Assembly (NCBI GenBank): GCA_035717365.1
Contig: DASTIS010000271.1
Span: forward strand, 1 to 16,402
Reading direction: 5' to 3'
Source: 66-474 sp035717365
Lineage (GTDB): Bacteria > Pseudomonadota > Gammaproteobacteria > Xanthomonadales > Rhodanobacteraceae
DNA length: 16,402 bases
Of the stretch, positions 7,625-13,548 are shown piece after piece. How positions within the stretch are numbered: position 1 is the stretch's first letter; the number at the start of each line of letters is the position of its first letter. Below the pieces are notes generated by a model that was given only the letters and a program-made list of their open reading frames with translations, ran no database searches and had not been told where the DNA came from. A program made the position numbers and the translations under genes.

Positions 7625-7689
7625 GTCTGAAATTCGGGACTCCGGGGCAGTGTACGATGCCGGACGTCGCAAGGGTGCGAACGCAGGCC

Positions 7690-8274
7690 TCAAGGCACGG
7701 CGATGCCCGCCTGTCGCAGCAGTTGGGCCAACGCGATCAGCGGCAGGCCGACCAGGGCGGTCGGATCCGTGGTTTCGATGCGTTCGAACAGGGCAATCCC
7801 TGCGCCCTCGGATTTGAAGCTTCCGGCGCAATCGAGCGGCCGTTCGCAGGCAATGTAGCGGTCGATTTCGGCGTCGGCGAGATCCCGAAAGAACACCCGG
7901 GTGTGGTCGAGCGCCGTATGCCGGATTCCGTCTCGGCCGTCGATCACGCACAATCCTGTGAAGAAATCTACATAATTTCCGCTGCTTGTACGCAATTGTT
8001 GATGCGCATTCTCAGCGCTGCCCGGTTTGCGCAGGATCCTGTCGCCCAACGCCGCAACCTGGTCCGAGCCGATGACCAGCGCATCACGCAGGTTTTCCGA
8101 AACCACGTAGGCCTTGGCGGCGGCGAGGCGGGTCGCGCGCGCCGCCGGCGCTTCGTCCGCCGTCAGCCGCTCGTCCACGTCCGGCGCCATCTGGTCGAAC
8201 CCATCGAGCAGGCGCCGCAGCAACGCAGCCCGATAGCACGAGGTGGACGCCAACACGATTCGCGGCGCCTTCAT
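7690..8274 (-). CDS. yceF: Maf/YceF family nucleotide pyrophosphatase (probable 7-methyl-GTP pyrophosphatase)
   Basis: Maf proteins hydrolyse non-canonical nucleoside triphosphates to the monophosphate and pyrophosphate. The YceF branch acts on 7-methyl-GTP. The 194-residue sequence follows E. coli YceF closely: RIVLASTS at the N-terminus, IGSDQV (69-73, with the catalytic-type Asp71), KP (83-84), HQQLRTSSGNYVDFFTGL, CAGSFKSEG (149-157) and the diagnostic TDPTALVGLPLIAL (169-182). The usual SPxR step after STS reads CYR here instead of PWR, so the substrate pocket may differ slightly. The ATG overlaps the stop of the upstream gene as ATGA, which fixes the start. In E. coli yceF is likewise divergent from yceD-rpmF. 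Confidence 0.93.
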   Translation of the reverse strand: MKAPRIVLASTSCYRAALLRRLLDGFDQMAPDVDERLTADEAPAARATRLAAAKAYVVSENLRDALVIGSDQVAALGDRILRKPGSAENAHQQLRTSSGNYVDFFTGLCVIDGRDGIRHTALDHTRVFFRDLADAEIDRYIACERPLDCAGSFKSEGAGIALFERIETTDPTALVGLPLIALAQLLRQAGIAVP

Positions 8275-8732
8275 TGTTGCGAAAGATCCTCGATCTTCTC
8301 GCGTACCGCGGTTTCCAGTGCGCGCTGCGCCGAGTCCAGTTCTTCGAGTTGCTTGCCGAGCGCGCCGCGGGCCCGCCCGATCGCGCTGACGGCGGCGTCC
8401 AGTTCGCGCTGGTTGGCGTTGTCCGCCTCGTCGCGCAGCCACAGCCGGTGTGCCAGCAGTTCGCGCAGCGCGGCATCCACCGCCTGGCGTGCTTCGGCTT
8501 CGCCGGCGGCGGGCTGGTTGGGACCCATCGACATCGAAGCGTGCGCGCGGGCGAGCTGGTTGCGGCAGGCCTTGAGGTCGTGTTCCAGGCCATCGGCTTC
8601 GATGTACAGCGTGCGCAAGGCACGCTGATGGCGCACCTGGCGAACCAGTACGTAGACGATCGCCGCGCACGCGATGACCGCCACCACGGCGGGCAGGACG
8701 ATGGCGAGCAAGCTGGCAGGCAGTGAGGTCAA
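8271..8732 (-). CDS. Hypothetical small membrane-anchored coiled-coil protein
   Basis: I do not recognise a family. With the TTG at 8732 as start the product is 153 residues. It has one strongly hydrophobic segment (about 6-30, LPASLLAIVLPAVVAVIACAA), a basic stretch just after it (RQVRHQRALR), then a long charged region rich in Ala, Glu, Gln and Arg with heptad-like spacing, probably helical or coiled-coil (about 37-65 and 77-150). This suggests a single-pass protein with a cytoplasmic rod. No ATG occurs at a sensible position. A GTG at 8849 would give a longer, Pro/Arg-rich N-terminus that looks non-coding, and TTG 8711 is also possible. The reading frame is supported by its ATGA overlap with maf. 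Function unknown. Confidence 0.65.
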   Translation of the reverse strand: MTSLPASLLAIVLPAVVAVIACAAIVYVLVRQVRHQRALRTLYIEADGLEHDLKACRNQLARAHASMSMGPNQPAAGEAEARQAVDAALRELLAHRLWLRDEADNANQRELDAAVSAIGRARGALGKQLEELDSAQRALETAVREKIEDLSQQ

Positions 8733-8768
8733 GGGATCGACGAAACGGTGGCGTACGTGGATGCAAGC

Positions 8769-8797
8769 ATGATACGGGCCAAATGGAGGCGGGGAAA
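8769..8797 (-). promoter_or_regulatory. Weak candidate promoter for the maf-moxR-tgpA strand
   Basis: On the minus strand TATCAT (8774-8769, 5 of 6 to the -10 consensus) follows TTTCCC (8797-8792, 3 of 6) with a 17-base spacer. It would start transcription near 8762, about 30 bases before the proposed TTG start at 8732. The poor -35 keeps this tentative. Confidence 0.3.
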
Positions 8798-8867
8798 CGG
8801 TTGCCCGCCGCGCTTGCCCGGGTGCCGCGGCGCCCCATCTCCCGGCCACTCCGCCGCGACATTCCGG

Positions 8868-8896
8868 TTGACTTTGTGCGGTGCGGAATCTAGCAT
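8868..8896 (+). promoter_or_regulatory. Sigma70-like promoter of yceD-rpmF-fab cluster, overlapped by a palindrome
   Basis: TTGACT (8868-8873, 5 of 6 to the -35 consensus) and TAGCAT (8891-8896, 4 of 6 to the -10) are separated by exactly 17 bases. The predicted transcription start is near 8902-8904, only 2-4 bases before the yceD ATG at 8906, so the mRNA would be nearly leaderless. An inverted repeat GCGGAAT-ctagc-ATTCCGC (8883-8901) covers the -10 box and could be an operator. No Shine-Dalgarno sequence precedes the ATG, consistent with a very short leader. Confidence 0.65.
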
Positions 8897-8905
8897 TCCG
8901 CGCTT

Positions 8906-9445
8906 ATGTCTGCGTCCCTGCCAGCGAGTGTGGACGCCGAACGCATGGTGGCCGGGCGGCGGTCGTTCGAAGGTGTCCTGCCGGTCGCGGAATTGCCGCG
9001 ATTGGTGGAGGCGCTGGCGGATGGACGCGGCGAGATCCGCTACCGGCTGGACTTCGGGCCAGGCGAGTTGGGTGGTCCGCAATTGCATGTTTGCCTGGCT
9101 GCCGGCCTGATGCTCGAATGCCAGCGCACGTTGCAACCGTTCGAGTGGCCGGCCGAGGTGGACACGCGATTGGGCCTGCTGGCCAGCGAGGATGAAGCCG
9201 CGGCGTTGCCGTCGGATTGCGAGCCGCTGTTGCTCGAAGGCGGCGCGCTGTCGCCGGCGCGGGTCATCGAGGACGAATTGTTGTTGGCGTTGCCGCTGGT
9301 GCCGATCAGCCCCGGCAGCAACGCATTGCAGGGCGACTGGAACGCGCCTGGTCACGACCCGCAGGAGGCAGGGCGGGACGAAGCGGTCACGCATCCGTTC
9401 GCGGATCTGCGCGACATGCTCGAAGCCCGCGGGAAAGATCGTTGA
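8906..9445 (+). CDS. yceD: YceD family protein (DUF177), linked to ribosome/23S rRNA metabolism
   Basis: YceD (DUF177) is found upstream of rpmF across bacteria, and in E. coli and plants it is linked to 23S rRNA accumulation or ribosome assembly. The 179-residue product aligns with E. coli YceD from its first residues: LPASVDAERMVAGRRSFEGVL matches the E. coli N-terminal region, which supports the ATG at 8906. The central LECQRTLQPF (70-79) corresponds to LECQRCGKPF, with the second Cys replaced by Thr75. The strongly conserved VIEDELLLALPLVP segment follows at about 118-132. The later Cys seen in E. coli after this segment is also missing, so any metal-binding role of these cysteines is unlikely here. 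It leads the cluster and is followed after 163 bases by rpmF. Confidence 0.92.
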   Translation: MSASLPASVDAERMVAGRRSFEGVLPVAELPRLVEALADGRGEIRYRLDFGPGELGGPQLHVCLAAGLMLECQRTLQPFEWPAEVDTRLGLLASEDEAAALPSDCEPLLLEGGALSPARVIEDELLLALPLVPISPGSNALQGDWNAPGHDPQEAGRDEAVTHPFADLRDMLEARGKDR

Positions 9446-9486
9446 AACAACGGAGTACCGACGGCCCGTGGCCGTTTGTTTGCACT

Positions 9487-9550
9487 GCGCCCGCAGGAGC
9501 GGGCGCGAACGGCGGAGCCGGCCCGAAAGGGCGAATGCCATGGATGGCAT
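9487..9550. repeat. Cluster of three stem-loops in the yceD-rpmF gap
   Basis: Three short perfect hairpins lie in tandem. They are GCGCCCGC-agga-GCGGGCGC (9487-9506), GCCC-GAAA-GGGC (9521-9532, a GNRA-type loop) and ATGCCAT-gg-ATGGCAT (9535-9550). The first resembles the GGAGCGGGCG-type palindromes common in Xanthomonas and Pseudomonas relatives. Roles could be REP-type repeat, transcript processing between yceD and the highly expressed rpmF, or attenuation. No T-run follows. Confidence 0.55.
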
Positions 9551-9608
9551 GAGTAAACTGCGGCAGGATGTCCGGTTTGCAGTTTGAACAACTTTCAGGA
9601 GAGCCATC

Positions 9609-9803
9609 ATGGCTGTTGCCAAGAGCCGCAAGTCCCCGTCCCGTCGCGGTATGCGCCGTTCCCACGACGCCCTGGACAAGGTCCAGCTCGCCACCGACCC
9701 CACGTCGGGCGAGATCCATCGTCGCCATCACATCACCAAGGACGGCTATTACCGCGGCCGCAAGGTGATCGAGGACAAGCAGGCCGTTGCCGACGAGGAT
9801 TGA
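9609..9803 (+). CDS. rpmF: 50S ribosomal protein L32
   Basis: L32 is a small protein of the large ribosomal subunit. The 64-residue product begins MAVAKSRKSPSRRGMRRSHDAL and contains TSGEIHRRHHITKDGYYRGRKV, both family hallmarks. It is slightly longer than E. coli L32 (57 residues) because of an acidic tail (IEDKQAVADED). It is the Cys-free type, without a zinc ribbon. The start is certain: AGGAG at 9597-9601 lies 7 bases before the ATG. It sits in the usual place ahead of the fatty-acid genes, although plsX, which follows rpmF in E. coli, is not here. Confidence 0.98.
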   Translation: MAVAKSRKSPSRRGMRRSHDALDKVQLATDPTSGEIHRRHHITKDGYYRGRKVIEDKQAVADED

Positions 9804-9834
9804 CCTCGTTGTCCGCAATGCTGCAAATCGGCGC

Positions 9835-9865
9835 GCGGCGCGTTTTGGCGCCGCTGCGTGTTTTT
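9835..9865 (+). terminator. Possible terminator/attenuator between rpmF and fabH
   Basis: GCGGCGC (9835-9841) pairs with GCGCCGC (9848-9854) around a GTTTTG loop. The stem can be extended outward past a bulged T at 9855. Six bases downstream there is a run of five T (9861-9865). The T-run is displaced from the stem, so termination would be partial at best. It would fit a drop in expression between the ribosomal protein gene and fabH. Confidence 0.4.
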
Positions 9866-9880
9866 GCGGGTGCAATCTGA

Positions 9881-10864
9881 ATGGGGAACCGCGCCTTGAC
9901 CTACGCACGCATCCTCGCCACCGGCAGCGCGTTGCCCGAGCGGGTCGTCACCAACGCCGACCTCGAGAAGATGGTCGACACCAGCGACGAGTGGATCCGC
10001 AGCCGCACCGGCATCCGCGAGCGGCGGGTGGCGGCGGACGGCGAAACGACGGGTGATCTTGCGTTTCGTGCCGCCGAGCAGGCGCTGCATGACGCCGGTG
10101 TCAAGGCATCCGACCTGGACATGGTGGTGCTCGGCACCACCACCCCCGACATCGTTTTTCCTTCGACCGCGTGCCTGATCCAGGACCGCCTGGGTGCGAA
10201 TGGCTGCATGGCGTTCGACGTCAACGCCGCCTGTTCCGGCTTCGTGTACGCGCTGGGCGTGGCCAACAACTTCGTGCGGACCGGGCAGGTGAAGAAGGCG
10301 CTGGTGATCGGCGCGGAAACCCTGACCCGCATGGTCGACTGGACCGAGCGCGAGACCTGCGTGCTGTTTGGTGACGGCGCCGGCGCGGTGGTGCTGGAAG
10401 CGTCCGACAAGCCCGGCATCCTCGCGACCTGCATGCATGCGGATGGTGGCTACAAGGACCTGTTGTACAACCCAGTCGGCGTGTCTGTCGGGTTCAAGGA
10501 CGAGAAAAACCACGGCGTGCGCATCCACATGAAGGGCCGCGAGGTGTTCAAGCTCGCGGTCAAGACGCTCGATGCATTGGTGGACGAAACCTTGCAGGCG
10601 GCGGGCATGCGTGCGGAGCAGCTCGACTGGCTGATCCCGCACCAGGCCAACCTGCGGATCATCGAAGCCACCGCCAGGCGCTACGGCATCTCGATGGACC
10701 GGGTCATCGTGACCGTCGACCAGCACGCCAATACCTCGTCGGGTTCGGTGCCGCTGGCGCTGGATGCCGCGGTGCGTTCCGGGCGCGTCGAGCGTGGCCA
10801 CAACGTTCTGCTCGAGGCCTTTGGCGGCGGCATCACCTGGGCCTCGGCGTTGCTGCGTTATTGA
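9881..10864 (+). CDS. fabH: Beta-ketoacyl-ACP synthase III
   Basis: FabH starts type II fatty-acid synthesis by condensing acetyl-CoA (or a branched primer) with malonyl-ACP. The 327-residue product carries the thiolase-fold catalytic triad at Cys118 (VNAACSGF), His254 (IPHQANLRII) and Asn284 (QHANTSSG). It also has the conserved NADLEKMVDTSDEWI (25-39), RTGIRER, FGDGAGAVVLE and LLEAFGGGITW segments. The ATG at 9881 gives five to six more residues than E. coli FabH before TYARILATG. A TTG at 9896, preceded by GGGG, is an alternative start. Expected neighbours fabD and fabG follow. Confidence 0.97.
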   Translation: MGNRALTYARILATGSALPERVVTNADLEKMVDTSDEWIRSRTGIRERRVAADGETTGDLAFRAAEQALHDAGVKASDLDMVVLGTTTPDIVFPSTACLIQDRLGANGCMAFDVNAACSGFVYALGVANNFVRTGQVKKALVIGAETLTRMVDWTERETCVLFGDGAGAVVLEASDKPGILATCMHADGGYKDLLYNPVGVSVGFKDEKNHGVRIHMKGREVFKLAVKTLDALVDETLQAAGMRAEQLDWLIPHQANLRIIEATARRYGISMDRVIVTVDQHANTSSGSVPLALDAAVRSGRVERGHNVLLEAFGGGITWASALLRY

Positions 10865-11005
10865 CGGAGACCAGGGACCGGCAAAAGTTGCGGCGGATCG
10901 TATTCCGCCGATGCTCGCTGCATTTTTATCCCGTATCCGACTACCAATCTTTTCGAGATGAGCGACAACACATCAAACGATTTGGCCCCCGGTCCCCGGT
11001 CTCCG
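10865..11005. repeat. Inverted-repeat element spanning the fabH-fabD gap into the fabD 5' end
   Basis: CGGAGACCAGGGACCGG (10865-10881) begins immediately after the fabH stop. Its inverted copy CCGGTCCCCGGTCTCCG (10989-11005) lies inside the fabD frame; 16 of 17 bases match. The right arm is part of three tandem 7-base units of the form YCCGGTC (10988-11008). The interior holds a perfect palindrome CGGCGGA-tcgtat-TCCGCCG (10891-10910) and a T-rich stretch. The structure resembles a small non-autonomous palindromic repeat, but copies elsewhere in the genome would be needed to call it mobile. Confidence 0.6.
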
Positions 11006-11944
11006 GTCCCCAACCTGGCGTTCGTGTTTCCCGGGCAGGGTTCGCAATCGGTCGGGATGCTGGCCGAACTCGACGCCGCGTTTCCGGAGGTCCGCAAGGT
11101 TTTCGACGAGGCGTCCGACGGCGCTGGCATTGACTTGTGGGGGCTTGCGCAGGACGGTCCGGAAGCCGAACTCGGCAGGACGGAAAACACCCAACCCACG
11201 CTGCTGGCCGCGAGTGTCGCGGTGTGGCGTGTGTGGCAGGCGCAGGGCGGGGCGTTGCCCGGGCAACTGGCGGGCCACAGCCTCGGTGAATATTCGGCGC
11301 TGGTGTGCGCGGGGGCCCTTCCGCTGCGCGACGCGGCGGCGCTGGTCGCCGAACGCGGTCACCTGATGCAGGCCGCGGTACCGGCCGGCACCGGTGCGAT
11401 GGCGGCGGTGCTTGGTGCGGACGACAAGGTCATCGAGCAGGTTTGCAAGGAAATTTCCGGCGAGGAAGTCGTGACGCCGGCCAACTACAACAGTCCGGGC
11501 CAACTGGTGATTGCGGGGCACACCGGTGCGGTCGACCGTGCCGCGCAGCGACTCGGCGAACTCGGCGTGCGCAAGGTCGTCATGCTGTCGGTTTCGGTGC
11601 CTTCCCACACGCCGCTGATGCGCGATGCCGCGCAACAACTCGCCGCGCGCATGGCCGAGCTACCCTGGCAGGTGCCGACGATTCCCGTGTTGCAGAACGC
11701 CGATGCCAAGGCGCATGCCGGCATCGAGTTCATCCGGGCGGCACTGGAACGCCAGTTGTACATGCCGGTGCTGTGGACCGACACCGTGCAATCACTGGTG
11801 CGAAACGGCGCGACGAAGGTTTTCGAATGCGGTCCCGGCAAGGTGCTCGCCGGTTTGAGCAAACGCGTTGACAAGAGCATCGAGACGCGCACGCTGGGAA
11901 CTCCCGACGACCTGCGCGCGGCGCTCGCGGAGGTCGCGCCATGA
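10958..11944 (+). CDS. fabD: Malonyl-CoA:ACP transacylase with a 16-residue N-terminal extension
   Basis: FabD moves malonyl groups from CoA to ACP to feed chain elongation. The 328-residue product has the nucleophile Ser108 in GHSLGE, His217 in VPSH, the FPGQGSQ oxyanion-loop motif (24-30) and the GTGAMAA and NSPGQLVIAGH segments. Compared with E. coli (Ser92, His201) every landmark is shifted by exactly 16, so the only length difference before the active site is an N-terminal extension, DNTSNDLAPGPRSPVP-like and Pro-rich. It is encoded by the right arm of the upstream inverted repeat. No ATG, GTG or TTG exists at the position of the usual start, and ATG 10958 (weak GAG upstream) is the nearest in-frame start. 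The stop overlaps fabG as ATGA. Confidence 0.96.
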   Translation: MSDNTSNDLAPGPRSPVPNLAFVFPGQGSQSVGMLAELDAAFPEVRKVFDEASDGAGIDLWGLAQDGPEAELGRTENTQPTLLAASVAVWRVWQAQGGALPGQLAGHSLGEYSALVCAGALPLRDAAALVAERGHLMQAAVPAGTGAMAAVLGADDKVIEQVCKEISGEEVVTPANYNSPGQLVIAGHTGAVDRAAQRLGELGVRKVVMLSVSVPSHTPLMRDAAQQLAARMAELPWQVPTIPVLQNADAKAHAGIEFIRAALERQLYMPVLWTDTVQSLVRNGATKVFECGPGKVLAGLSKRVDKSIETRTLGTPDDLRAALAEVAP

Positions 11945-12684
11945 ACGAAACCCTGAAGGGCGGAATCGCGCTGGTGACGGGTGCCTCGCGTGGCATCGGG
12001 GCAGCGATCGCCGACGAACTGGCGGCCCGGGGCGCCAAGGTGGTCGGCACCGCGACCCGCGACGTCGGCGCACAGGCGATCGCGCAACGATTGTCCGCGC
12101 ACGGCGGCGAAGGCCGCGTGCTGGATGTCACCGATGGCGCGTCGGTGGAAGCGTTGATCGAAGCGATCGTGAAGGATCACGGTGGCCTTTCGATCCTCGT
12201 CAACAACGCCGGCATTACCCGCGACCAGTTGCTGATGCGGATGAAGGAAGAGGACTGGCAGGCCATCCTCGACACCAACCTCACTTCGGTCTATCGCACC
12301 AGCAAGGCCGTGATGCGCACGATGATGAAGGCACGCCACGGCCGCATCGTGAACATTGCCTCGGTGGTCGGCGTGACCGGCAATCCCGGCCAGACCAATT
12401 ACGCGGCGGCCAAGGCCGGCATCATCGCGTTCTCGAAATCGTTGGCGCGCGAGGTCGGTTCGCGCGGGATCACCGTCAACGTGGTCGCGCCAGGCTTCAT
12501 CGATACCGACATGACCCGCGCGCTCGGCGACGACCAGCGCAAGTCACTTGAGGGTCAGATTGCGCTCGGCCGTCTGGGCGACCCGGCTGACATTGCCCAC
12601 GCCGTCGCTTTCCTGGCGTCATCCGAGGCGGGCTACATCACCGGTGAAACCCTGCACGTCAATGGTGGCATGTACATGGCGTGA
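11941..12684 (+). CDS. fabG: 3-oxoacyl-ACP reductase
   Basis: FabG reduces beta-ketoacyl-ACP with NADPH, the first reductive step of each elongation round. The 247-residue short-chain dehydrogenase shows the nucleotide-binding TGASRGIG (13-20), NNAG (88-91) and the catalytic set Asn113, Ser141, Tyr154 and Lys158 (NIASVVG and YAAAKAG), followed by PGFIDTDMT and the C-terminal ITGETLHVNGGMYMA, typical of true FabG. The start is fixed by its ATGA overlap with fabD, which implies coupled translation. A 369-base gap separates it from acpP. Confidence 0.97.
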   Translation: MNETLKGGIALVTGASRGIGAAIADELAARGAKVVGTATRDVGAQAIAQRLSAHGGEGRVLDVTDGASVEALIEAIVKDHGGLSILVNNAGITRDQLLMRMKEEDWQAILDTNLTSVYRTSKAVMRTMMKARHGRIVNIASVVGVTGNPGQTNYAAAKAGIIAFSKSLAREVGSRGITVNVVAPGFIDTDMTRALGDDQRKSLEGQIALGRLGDPADIAHAVAFLASSEAGYITGETLHVNGGMYMA

Positions 12685-13053
12685 GAGCCTGGCCGCAGGC
12701 GCCGGCTTTTCAACCCGGCACTCCGTTCAAGGCGGCTGTTGTGGAAAGTCAGGCCACGGAAGGCCGTTCTGGTGTTCACTGGCTTGGAATGTCTCGGCTC
12801 GCCGGTTCATCGGGCGATGCAGCGATCAAGGATGATCGCATTCGAATGCCACAGGTTCTATTGAAAGGCGGAACCGGGTAATATGGCGCCTTTCGTGCCG
12901 CAGCCGGAGCACGGCGGGCGGTCGCGGAATGCCACACTGAACCGTTGTGGTCGATTTGAATTTGTACCATGCGGATCCAGGTGGACACGCATGGGGTAGT
13001 GGGGAAGGGCCCGGCCCGACCTCGAACGCATTTGTCCCGGGAGGCACTGTCTC
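12685..13053 (+). other. Long fabG-acpP intergenic region, probable acpP regulatory region
   Basis: No convincing gene is present in these 369 bases. There is a weak GCCTG/CAGGC stem (12687-12700) followed by GCCGGCTTTT just after fabG. A perfect 12-base palindrome GCATTCGAATGC lies at 12838-12849, and an AT-rich TAATAT at 12879-12884 could be a -10 box. No acceptable -35 sits 16-18 bases before it: TTGAAA at 12861 is only 12 bases away. A strong ribosome site GGGAGG (13039-13044) stands 9 bases before acpP. Because acpP is normally one of the most expressed genes, an independent promoter in this region is likely, but I cannot place it firmly. Confidence 0.5.
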
Positions 13054-13293
13054 ATGAGCAGCATCGAAGAGCGCGTCAAGAAGATCGTGGTCGATCAACT
13101 GGGGGTCAAGGAAGAGGATGTCACGCCGAACGCCTCGTTCGTGGATGATCTGGGTGCGGACTCGCTGGATACCGTGGAATTGGTGATGGCGCTCGAAGAG
13201 GAATTCGAAACCGAGATCCCCGACGAGGAAGCCGAGAAGATCACCACCGTGCAGCAGGCGGTGGATTACATCAAGGCGCACGTCAAGTCCTGA
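13054..13293 (+). CDS. acpP: Acyl carrier protein
   Basis: AcpP carries growing acyl chains on a 4'-phosphopantetheine arm. The 79-residue, strongly acidic protein has the modification site Ser37 in the invariant GADSLD motif, preceded by ASFVDDL, and the helix III region EIPDEEAEKITTVQQAVDYI. The start is supported by GGGAGG at 13039-13044. A strong hairpin follows about 50 bases after the stop, which fits the separate, high-level transcript usual for acpP between fabG and fabF. Confidence 0.98.
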   Translation: MSSIEERVKKIVVDQLGVKEEDVTPNASFVDDLGADSLDTVELVMALEEEFETEIPDEEAEKITTVQQAVDYIKAHVKS

Positions 13294-13344
13294 TCGGCGT
13301 TGCTGCGCGTGCCTCGTGGCGGCGCAAATGCGTGACCGGCAATT

Positions 13345-13374
13345 CGAAAGCTGCGCCTTCGTGCGCAGCTTTCG
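13345..13374 (+). terminator. Stem-loop terminator/attenuator after acpP
   Basis: A perfect 12-bp stem CGAAAGCTGCGC/GCGCAGCTTTCG (13345-13356 with 13363-13374) closes a CTTCGT loop. The left arm is A-containing and the right arm ends in TTTCGCTTT, the usual look of a rho-independent terminator, though the T-tract is interrupted. Partial read-through into fabF would explain both acpP excess and fabF expression. A second weaker hairpin (13422-13440) lies further on; the remaining bases up to fabF show nothing recognisable. Confidence 0.65.
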
Positions 13375-13548
13375 CTTTGGCGGACCCCGAAAGATGCGCA
13401 GGCGTATGGCGACACCCCTGACCCTTTTCGAGGAGAAGGGCGTCGACTCGGGGCAGCGGGGGATGGCCTGCTCGCGATTGTCGCGTTGGCGTGACGGACA
13501 GGACAGTCGGCGCGTTCCCGCAAGGCGTTTTTCGAACACGGAGTTCCC

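Noticed and set aside
8729..8770. 13-codon ATG frame ending at a TGA that overlaps the TTG of the coiled-coil gene, as a leader peptide
   Set aside because: There is no ribosome site, and its ATG overlaps the candidate -10 box, so it would not be transcribed from that promoter.
12861..12884. TTGAAA with TAATAT as an acpP promoter
   Set aside because: The spacer is 12 bases, too short for sigma70.
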